47,496 nucleotides of DNA from Lentisphaerota bacterium. Lineage in GTDB: Bacteria; Verrucomicrobiota; Kiritimatiellia; RFP12; JAAYNR01. Below are positions 40,820 to 47,496 of this stretch, piece after piece; position 1 is the stretch's first letter, and every line of letters begins with the position of its first letter. The translations under genes were made by a program, and so were the position numbers. Below the pieces are notes generated by a model that ran no database searches, was not told where the DNA came from, and saw nothing but the letters and a program-made list of their open reading frames with translations. The stretch spans positions 1 to 47,496 of the forward strand of contig VGWG01000011.1 of assembly GCA_016873675.1 (NCBI GenBank). Direction: 5' to 3'.

Positions 40820-43064
40820 ATGGTTCGGGCTGGACCCGTTTACACAGGTTGACCGGATTACCGGGATGCGGCTCGTGACCGAGCCCGGTATGCCGCCTGC
40901 CATTGTGTGGGCGGTGGTCGTGTTCGGACTGGCCATGGCGGCGATCAATTTCCTGCCGGCGGTCAAGATGCGGATGCGGGTCCGCGTGCTGACGTTCCTG
41001 TTTCGCCTTGGGATGGTTGGCCTCTTCCTGCTGGTGCTGTTACGGGTGCATCTGGATCTGAATATCCGGCTGGCGCGCGATCAGTCTTGGCTGACGCTGG
41101 TGGATGACTCGGGATCGATGCGGACGAAGGACGTCAGGGACGGCACGCGGTTCCAGGCGGCCCTCGCCGACCTGGAGGCTGTGCGCCGGGCCGCTGGCCG
41201 CCACGTGACCCTCGATGCGGCCACGCTCAGCGGAGCACCGCTCGGCGAGGAGGCGGGGGAGAAGACCCCGACGCGTATTCACGCCGCCATCCTCCGGGAG
41301 CTGGCGGAGCGGCCGCGCCTGCAACGCTTGCTTCTGCTGACCGACGGGCGGGACGTGGAGCGGCAGGATTTTGTTGGGACCGGCGAGGCGCTGAAGTCGC
41401 ACGGCGTGGCGCTGGATGTCGTGCTGTACGGCACCGACAAGCCCATGCAGGATTCGCAGATCACCGCCAAACCGGAGCGCAGCGTGATCCGGCTCGGCGA
41501 GTCGCTGTTCATTCGCGGCGCCCTGAAGGATCCCTCGGGGAAGTCGGCCTGTACGCTGACGCTTGAAGAGAACGGCAAGAAGGTGAGGGAGGTGTCGGTT
41601 CCGCGCGACTCGTTCGGCTGGTTCGAAGTCGCCTACAAGCCGGAAAAGGCCGGTCTGCACCGTTACACGCTCGCGATGGCGGAGGAGGACACCAACCCTG
41701 GCAACAACACCGTGTCCTTCTTTGCCGATGTGCTCGAGGAGAAGATCAATGTGCTGATGATCGAGGGTTTTCCCCGTTTCGAGTTCAAACTGATGAAGGT
41801 GGCGCTTGAGACCGACCCGCTCGTGAATCTGGTGACGATCTGCCACATGCCCGGCGGCGGGGTTTATGTGCAGGGCGGCGCGCTGCACGCCAATCCGGCC
41901 GTCGGCATCATTCAGAGCGAGCCAGACCTGTTCAAGTACGACGTCGTGATCCTGCGCGATGTGCCGCGTTCCCTTTTCCGGGCGGGCGATGACCAGTCCG
42001 AGACATCCATGAAGCTGCTGGTGTCCTTCCTGCAGAAGCGGGGCGGAGGGCTCATGGTCACCGGCGGGCAGAGTGTGTACCGGGCGGGCGGGTACCAAGA
42101 CAGCCCGCTGGCTGCGGTCCTGCCGTTCGATCTGAGCGACCGGTTCTCGAAGGATCCGCAGTTTCCCGGCCGTTTCATCGTGAACGTCGTGAACGATCAG
42201 TACAACCACCCGCTCCTGCGGCTTTTGCCTGACGCGGCAGAGAACAAGGCCCGCTGGAACGCGATGCCCGAGCTTGACGGCTGTAACAACGTGGGATCCT
42301 TCAAGTCCATGGCCAAGCCGCTGCTGACCCGGCACACGCGAATCCGGAGCGCCACCGGCACCACGAACATCGTAGAGGTTCCGGTTCTGGCCTATCAGGA
42401 CTTCGGCAACGGCAAGATTCTGGCCGCCTCCGTGGACACGTTCTGGTACTGGCAGTTGCAAGCTGATATTGACCCGCCGCCGCTCGAAACGCTGACGGCC
42501 AACATTGTCCGGTACATGGCTCCTGAGCCGGGCCTGCGGGCGGGGAGCGTCAATATTGTGGCGGAAGACCCGACGCCGACGCTGGGCGACACGGTGGTGT
42601 TGTCCACCGTGCTGCGTGACAAGAGCTACGAACCCGTGCGCGGGGCGGAACTCAAGGTGCGGGTCATAAAGCCCGACGGGCAGTCGCTGACACTCTACCC
42701 TTGCGATTTGCCGGAGCGGCCGGGCTATTATGAATACCGGTTCCCGGCCGACCAGCCGGGCGACTGGACCGCCACGGTCAGTTACGCGAAGACCAACCGG
42801 ACCACCCGGTTCGTGGTGCGAAGCGAGGACGACGAGTATGCGGACCTCTCGGTGGACCGCGAGCGCATGAAGACGCTTCTGGCGGCGGCGGACGGGCGTC
42901 TGATGGAGGATCTTCCCGCCTGGGTGAAACAGGCGGACCGGCGGCCCGTCACGCAGCCGGCGGCGCGCGATCTGGAAGTGTGGAACAGCCCGGCTGTCCT
43001 GGTGTTGTTCATTTTGCTGGTGTGCGCGGATTGCTTTGTGCGCAAGCGGCAGGGACTGGCCTAG
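40803..43064 (+). CDS. Second vWA membrane protein with amidotransferase-like domain
   Basis: The 753-residue protein has two N-terminal membrane helices (about 33-52 and 62-82). A vWA domain follows with the MIDAS DDSGSM at 101-106 and LLLLTDGRDVERQDF (a second MIDAS-type Thr/Asp region). Ig-like segments come next (CTLTLEENGKKV...). A GATase1-like domain covers INVLMIEGFPRFEFKLM (near 315) to VVILRDVPRS and RGGGLMVTGGQSVYRAGGY (near 420), followed by a beta domain. The last membrane helix (SPAVLVLFILLVCADCF) has a short positive tail. It is larger than the preceding vWA protein but built the same way, suggesting a duplicated architecture. The likely role is assembly or quality control of an envelope complex; the substrate is unknown. 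Confidence 0.82.
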   Translation: MEQVLRWFGLDPFTQVDRITGMRLVTEPGMPPAIVWAVVVFGLAMAAINFLPAVKMRMRVRVLTFLFRLGMVGLFLLVLLRVHLDLNIRLARDQSWLTLVDDSGSMRTKDVRDGTRFQAALADLEAVRRAAGRHVTLDAATLSGAPLGEEAGEKTPTRIHAAILRELAERPRLQRLLLLTDGRDVERQDFVGTGEALKSHGVALDVVLYGTDKPMQDSQITAKPERSVIRLGESLFIRGALKDPSGKSACTLTLEENGKKVREVSVPRDSFGWFEVAYKPEKAGLHRYTLAMAEEDTNPGNNTVSFFADVLEEKINVLMIEGFPRFEFKLMKVALETDPLVNLVTICHMPGGGVYVQGGALHANPAVGIIQSEPDLFKYDVVILRDVPRSLFRAGDDQSETSMKLLVSFLQKRGGGLMVTGGQSVYRAGGYQDSPLAAVLPFDLSDRFSKDPQFPGRFIVNVVNDQYNHPLLRLLPDAAENKARWNAMPELDGCNNVGSFKSMAKPLLTRHTRIRSATGTTNIVEVPVLAYQDFGNGKILAASVDTFWYWQLQADIDPPPLETLTANIVRYMAPEPGLRAGSVNIVAEDPTPTLGDTVVLSTVLRDKSYEPVRGAELKVRVIKPDGQSLTLYPCDLPERPGYYEYRFPADQPGDWTATVSYAKTNRTTRFVVRSEDDEYADLSVDRERMKTLLAAADGRLMEDLPAWVKQADRRPVTQPAARDLEVWNSPAVLVLFILLVCADCFVRKRQGLA

Positions 43065-43066
43065 CG

Positions 43067-44872
43067 ATGAGTAGTGAACCCATGAACGATGTTCAGCAAC
43101 AGTTCAAGAGGCGGATCGACCGCTTTGGTCGCGCGCGGCGTCGGGTGGCGAACGGCAGGCAGGCCTATGCCGCTGGCGTCTCGATGCTTGGCGTCGGGAT
43201 CACGGCGATGCTCCTGCTGAGGGGCTGGATCGCCAATCCATTCGTCAACTGCGCGCTGACGCTGATCGGGGGCGGCCTGCTGGTCTGGCAGTTCGTTCGC
43301 CTGGCGCGGCGATGGGAATGGCGTCGCGAGACGCTCTCCGAATCCTTCCGGCTGGAGGATCTGGCCGGCGACCTCAACAGCCGTCTGATCAGCGCCGTCG
43401 ATTTTCTGAAGCGGCCCGCGCCTGTGGCGCCTTTGGTTGCCGCCCTGATCGAGCGGGCGTGTCAGGATCTGGATCGGCCGTTCGAGCATCTGATCGACCG
43501 GAGCGCGCGCAATCGCCTGCGCGTCCGGTTCGTGCTCCTGCTGGTCCTCTTCCTGCTGCTGGGGTCCGGGTTGATTTCCGGGTTCGGTTTCGCCAGGATG
43601 GGGCGCACGGTCACGCGGTCTGCGGTGGAGCTTCGGGAGATTTTGTTCCCGACTCGCTACGAACTGTTCCCGGGGACAACGGTTTGCCGGATCGGCACGC
43701 CGATGGAGGTGGGGCTTCGTTTTACCCGGTTCGGCTACCCAGACGTCACAATGCTGACCGCAGCTTCGGACCGGGAAGAGGTCGAGCGGAGCGTCCTGAA
43801 GGCTGACGCCTCGGGGCGCGTTGTCGTGACGCTGGAGTCCACGGTTGAGAGAGAATACCGGGTCCGGTTCGCCTTCGGAAAGCGCATGACCGAGGAAATG
43901 ACGCTGGTGTTCACGACGACGCCCATGATCGAGAACATGCAGGTGGAACTGGTCTATCCGCTCTATACCCGGCTGGTGCCGAAGGAGTCGGAAGGCATTG
44001 TGGACCGAGTCACTGCGCTTGCGGGAACACGTGTGAATATGGGTTTCGTATTCAGCAAGGGGCTCAAATCGGCCGTGTTGACGTTCGACGACACGACGCG
44101 CATCCCGCTGGACGTGGTGGGACGCTTCGCCTCCTTGTCGTTTGTGCATGCGCTGGAGCGAGGAGCCATCCTCCAGGTCGAGGATATACACGGGTTCGCA
44201 TTGGACAAGCCGCACGTCATCGACTTCGGCCTCACGGTGGACAAGCCGCCCAAGCTCTTCGTGCCCCCATTCCTGAAGGCGGACATGCCGCTGACGGCAG
44301 ACGAATTGGGTGGGTTCACCTTCGGCGTGCGCGTGGAGGACGATTTCGGCGCGGCCAAGTGCGTGGTGAAGTGGCACAAATCCACCACGGACAAGCCCAA
44401 CCAGGTTAAGGTGAAGGGCGAACCGATCGAACGCGTCTTCATTCCGCCCAGGCCGACGGTCGTGGCGGTCTTCGAGAATATCTTCCGCGAGCAGTCGCAA
44501 ACGGCTGAGGGCGATGATCTCTTCACCTTTCAGATTGAGGCGTTCGACAACCGGGAACCCAAGGCTCAATCGACCGTTTCCGCCAGCTTCTCCATCTTCA
44601 TCCGGGGGCAGGGGAGCGAGGGGGGGACGATCAACGATGGGGTGGATAATATCACGTCGAGGGTGAAGAGGGACGGCGGCCCGAGGGTGACCCGCGTGTA
44701 CACGCAGGTTGGCGGATCGCGCGTGATCGGGATGCCGTCTAAGCTGGACACGACGGAAAGCGGCAAGAACGAGTTCAAGAGCGATCGGGTCACCGATAGC
44801 CGCCGAGAGGTCACCGGAGCGCGCGGCGAGACGGCCGGAGACTACGGGAAAGCCTTCTCAGGAGTCAAATGA
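43067..44872 (+). CDS. DUF4175-like membrane protein
   Basis: The 601-residue protein has a charged N-terminal helix and two membrane segments near 35-51 and 60-78. A helical stretch RLEDLAGDLNSRLISAVDFLKR follows, with a third membrane segment near 153-172. The rest is a long, mainly beta extracytoplasmic part and ends with a polar, low-complexity tail. The layout recalls DUF4175 membrane proteins that sit at the end of MoxR/vWA clusters, but I assign it by resemblance only. I chose the ATG at 43067, three bases after the previous stop; the longer frame to 42980 is inside the vWA gene. Its stop overlaps the next ATG (ATGATG), so the last gene is coupled. Confidence 0.68.
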   Translation: MSSEPMNDVQQQFKRRIDRFGRARRRVANGRQAYAAGVSMLGVGITAMLLLRGWIANPFVNCALTLIGGGLLVWQFVRLARRWEWRRETLSESFRLEDLAGDLNSRLISAVDFLKRPAPVAPLVAALIERACQDLDRPFEHLIDRSARNRLRVRFVLLLVLFLLLGSGLISGFGFARMGRTVTRSAVELREILFPTRYELFPGTTVCRIGTPMEVGLRFTRFGYPDVTMLTAASDREEVERSVLKADASGRVVVTLESTVEREYRVRFAFGKRMTEEMTLVFTTTPMIENMQVELVYPLYTRLVPKESEGIVDRVTALAGTRVNMGFVFSKGLKSAVLTFDDTTRIPLDVVGRFASLSFVHALERGAILQVEDIHGFALDKPHVIDFGLTVDKPPKLFVPPFLKADMPLTADELGGFTFGVRVEDDFGAAKCVVKWHKSTTDKPNQVKVKGEPIERVFIPPRPTVVAVFENIFREQSQTAEGDDLFTFQIEAFDNREPKAQSTVSASFSIFIRGQGSEGGTINDGVDNITSRVKRDGGPRVTRVYTQVGGSRVIGMPSKLDTTESGKNEFKSDRVTDSRREVTGARGETAGDYGKAFSGVK

Positions 44873-47496
44873 TGAAGAGCGTATTCAGATTTCAGGGTTC
44901 AGGTTTCAGCGGGGGCGCTGTCTCGGTGTCGCCCGATGGAACACGGCATGAGAAACGTGCTTCCCGCTGGGTGGGGAGCGCGTTCGACACAGCGTGCAAC
45001 AGAGCCCTCCACACCATTTCTCAGACCGGGCGCCAGGTCGTCATGCTTGCGTTTTCTGTTCTTGCGTGGTGCTGCTCCAGTCTGGATTCGCACGCGGCGG
45101 CAACCTTCCGGTCGCACATGATTTGGGTGGGAGCGGAACCCCGATTACAAGTGACGGTCGATCCGGGATCGGCCGTGACCCAAACCGTCTGGATTGCCGT
45201 CAAGCCGGTCAACCAGCGCGGCGAGAGTCCCGAGGGCTTTACGACCGGTTGCGCCATAAAGCTGGCAGGGGACGGCAAGTCGGTGACGACGAACTTTCCG
45301 ATATTGAATCCAAAAATTCCGCTGGAACGGCTCTGGAAGGCTCCGGGGCGGTTGGGTAAAGAGGACGTGATGATTCCCGGTGATTACATCCGGGTGACTG
45401 CGCGGGACGATGGGATCGGATTGGCCGGCGAGGTGCTCGTGTACCCCTTCAAGCCGGATTCGCCGCTGCAGTCCTGCACGGTGCGCCTCGCGGGCGGATT
45501 CAGTGACCGCCAGGCGTACTTTGCACTGCACTTTGGTCCGCACAAGCAGGGGATTGAACAGAAGGCCGCCGTCGAGTTCCATCTTCTGGATGCCGAAGGA
45601 AACCCCGTGTCGAGCGGCGATGCCGAGGTCGCCTTGTCCGACACCCAGCCGACTCATTTCGAAAAGGACGTGACGCCCAAGCGCGACATGACCGGCCCCT
45701 ACACAGTCACGTTCACGGTGAACAACGAGACGCTGGGCATGCAGGTGGCCAGCGATGTTCGGTTTCCGTATGCCAACCTCCTGGTGCCGGTGTCCAGCAT
45801 GGAGAGCGACACACTGGCCGACTGGCATCTTCCCGGAACGCCGCTGAGCGAAGGGGCTGCGAGATCGGTGCCCAATATCCTGTTCAGCGTCTACCAGCCG
45901 TTTGATCGCCCTTTCTTCGATGCCGAGGTGAAACACCAGGGCGCCCGGAGCCTTCGAATCGACTACCTGCCGACGGCAACGGCCACCATCGGCAGCAACG
46001 TGCGCCTGCCGGGTCTGCCCACGGCGGCGCGAATCTGGGTCAAGGGGAATAACACCCGCGACCGGCTGGTGATCGAGTGGCGAGATCCCTGCAACTTCAC
46101 CGCTGCGTCCTACCAGCGTTTCATGAACGCTGCGGCCGTGGAGGTCTGCCGCTTGGATTTCTCGGACTGGAAATGTTTCACGGTTCCGGTGCTGGGCAAC
46201 GGCCTGCTCGCGCGCGACAACCGATCCTATATGGCGGGGAATTCGGGCCTGGAGCCCCGGCATCCGATCCAAACTCCTTTTCATTGCGCCGCGTTGCGGG
46301 TGATTCCTGAGCCGCAGGGCAAGGCCGCCCCATCCAACGTCGCGCCGCGAAGCGTCTGGGTTGACGATCTCCTGGTGGAAACGCAGGCGCCCCGGAGCGA
46401 GCGGATGATGCTGGAGCTGCGTGGCGACACACCGGAGAGGCGACTGCAGGCCGACGCGAAGCTGATAGTCTCGGTCGGGAACGGGACGCCCTACGACATC
46501 CGCAACGGACGCATTGCTGTGACATTCCTCGATGGTGCAGGGGAAACCGTACCGGACGCTGACCTGACGGAGGGGCTCGACGTGGGCATGGGCGAGGTGG
46601 TGGTCAAGACCCTGTCGCTGGCGGCGGTCGAGGCGCGGAAGCCGCGCGGACCGGTCACGGCCGTCGTGACCGTCACGGGGCCCGTGGCGGGACAGCGGGT
46701 CCAGGGGCGCTTGGTGTTTAGCCGCCCGACGGGCGCTGGTTTGGTTTGGAATTTTGAGCGCCAGGAGCACTTCAATCCCGTGGCGCCAGCGTGGTATTAC
46801 CAATCGACCTACCCCAAGCATTCGATGGTGCTCTCGGGCGGCAAGTATTACATCAGCCTGCAAGGCGGAAACCTGAACAAGAGGCCTCCGGGAGACAGTA
46901 AGCAGCCCGAGTGGGCGCTGGTCAGCACGCCCGTTGGCGCCGATCCGGTGGCGGGGGGCGCGGACGGCACGGCGCGGTCGCTGCCGTTAACGGTCACAAC
47001 GAATATTCCGGTATCCGTGGTTTTGCATCCAGCCCTGCCCGGGGTTGTCGAAAGCGTCGAGATGCAGGTGTTTGGCGATGGCGTTCCCGTGATGCTGCAG
47101 GCGATTTTTGCGGACAGCGGATCTGCGGAGTTCGACCTGCCGTACCAGCAGCACGCCAGTGAGCCGGTGCGGGTGGATTGGAAGGGATGGAAAGCCTGCC
47201 GTTTCGCCGCGCCTCCAATCCCTCCGGCATACGGATCGTCGGACGGTAAAGGAAATCCGTTCTATGCGCCGCGGTATCCACTGAATCTGACCCTGTTGGC
47301 CTGGACCGAGAACGGGGGGCCTGCTGCGATCCGGGTGGACCAGGTCACGGTTAGCACGCATTTGTCGGCAAAGCAGGAACTGGTCGCCGAACTGGACTAT
47401 CCGGACGAGACGATGCTGCTCGTTCCGGGGCAACCACTGAAGATGACGCTGGGCAGTATTTCAGCGGAGCCGATGTCGGTTGATGCCCGCTTCCGA
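44869..47496 (+). CDS. Large secreted or cell-surface protein (partial, runs off the window)
   Basis: The frame from the ATG at 44869 stays open for 876 codons to the right edge. The first about 58 residues are unlike the rest and contain the TTTCAGGGTTCAGG repeat (residues 8-12). A signal-peptide-like stretch follows: QVVMLAFSVLAWCCSSLDSHA, read in two parts, with probable cleavage after SHA or the next Ala. An in-frame ATG at 45043 would start just before it. The mature part is beta-rich. Around residues 300-420, ARSLRIDYLPTATATIGSNV, RIWVKGNNTRDRLVIEW and RLDFSDWKCFTVPVLG look like a carbohydrate-binding-type jelly-roll. Further sandwich repeats follow. No catalytic motif is recognised. 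It is translationally coupled to the DUF4175-like gene. Confidence 0.8.
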   Translation, partial: MMKSVFRFQGSGFSGGAVSVSPDGTRHEKRASRWVGSAFDTACNRALHTISQTGRQVVMLAFSVLAWCCSSLDSHAAATFRSHMIWVGAEPRLQVTVDPGSAVTQTVWIAVKPVNQRGESPEGFTTGCAIKLAGDGKSVTTNFPILNPKIPLERLWKAPGRLGKEDVMIPGDYIRVTARDDGIGLAGEVLVYPFKPDSPLQSCTVRLAGGFSDRQAYFALHFGPHKQGIEQKAAVEFHLLDAEGNPVSSGDAEVALSDTQPTHFEKDVTPKRDMTGPYTVTFTVNNETLGMQVASDVRFPYANLLVPVSSMESDTLADWHLPGTPLSEGAARSVPNILFSVYQPFDRPFFDAEVKHQGARSLRIDYLPTATATIGSNVRLPGLPTAARIWVKGNNTRDRLVIEWRDPCNFTAASYQRFMNAAAVEVCRLDFSDWKCFTVPVLGNGLLARDNRSYMAGNSGLEPRHPIQTPFHCAALRVIPEPQGKAAPSNVAPRSVWVDDLLVETQAPRSERMMLELRGDTPERRLQADAKLIVSVGNGTPYDIRNGRIAVTFLDGAGETVPDADLTEGLDVGMGEVVVKTLSLAAVEARKPRGPVTAVVTVTGPVAGQRVQGRLVFSRPTGAGLVWNFERQEHFNPVAPAWYYQSTYPKHSMVLSGGKYYISLQGGNLNKRPPGDSKQPEWALVSTPVGADPVAGGADGTARSLPLTVTTNIPVSVVLHPALPGVVESVEMQVFGDGVPVMLQAIFADSGSAEFDLPYQQHASEPVRVDWKGWKACRFAAPPIPPAYGSSDGKGNPFYAPRYPLNLTLLAWTENGGPAAIRVDQVTVSTHLSAKQELVAELDYPDETMLLVPGQPLKMTLGSISAEPMSVDARFR
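44890..44903 (+). repeat. Second copy of the TTCAGGG repeat unit
   Basis: TTTCAGGGTTCAGG is identical to 37669-37682 and is followed by another TTTCAG. It lies inside the first codons of the last gene, encoding FQGSG. Confidence 0.6.

Noticed and set aside
45145-46863. A 572-codon open frame on the minus strand
   Set aside because: It lies opposite the open frame of the secreted protein, which has a signal peptide and natural beta-domain sequence. The minus frame has shadow-type composition.

Overview
The window is a GC-rich (about 60 %), densely coded chromosomal segment of a bacterium that uses Shine-Dalgarno starts and many coupled (GTGA, ATGA, TAATG) gene junctions. The gene mix is GatCAB amidotransferase, PilB/PilT ATPases, citramalate synthase, an orphan ParB and a MoxR/DUF58/von Willebrand factor A cluster encoding very large membrane proteins. 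It would fit the PVC group (Kiritimatiellota, Lentisphaerota or Verrucomicrobiota), but this is inference from gene content; there is no rRNA to confirm it. I saw no tRNA, rRNA, CRISPR array, insertion sequence or prophage gene.

Layout. 1-4000: end of an unknown gene, an HExxH membrane protease-like gene, an S1-repeat RNA-binding protein and an SGNH hydrolase. 4001-7744 (minus): argC-parB-DUF432-like-mscS, led by a good promoter at 7834-7863. 7888-11768 (plus): nadB and a large membrane/TPR protein. 11773-22198 (minus): a nine-gene run gatC-gatA-gatB-pilB-pilT-pilB2-trxB-queA-trmB with a promoter at 22252-22280. 22423-25814 (plus): proS, an HU/IHF-like gene and hisS. 25815-26657: a small accessory islet with four hairpins, an 11-bp direct repeat flanking a 101-residue membrane protein gene, and the remains of a toxin-antitoxin pair. 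26658-33676 (minus): hom-lysC-cimA-valS, an aspartate-family and branched-chain amino-acid operon ending in valyl-tRNA synthetase. 33888-36523 (plus): an ECF-type cobalt/nickel importer (CbiM-PDGLE fusion, CbiQ, CbiO). 36655 to the window end (plus): moxR, DUF58, two vWA membrane proteins, a DUF4175-like membrane protein and the first 876 codons of a large secreted protein that is still open at the edge.

Most of the window is housekeeping: tRNA charging and modification (proS, hisS, valS, gatCAB, queA, trmB), amino acids and NAD, type IV pilus motors and metal uptake. The two parts most worth a second look are the hairpin-rich islet at 25815-26657 and the MoxR/vWA/secreted-protein operon at 36525-47496. 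That operon also carries a GAACCC(C/T)-type heptamer repeat between moxR and the DUF58 gene, and a related repeat copy in the 5' end of its last gene.
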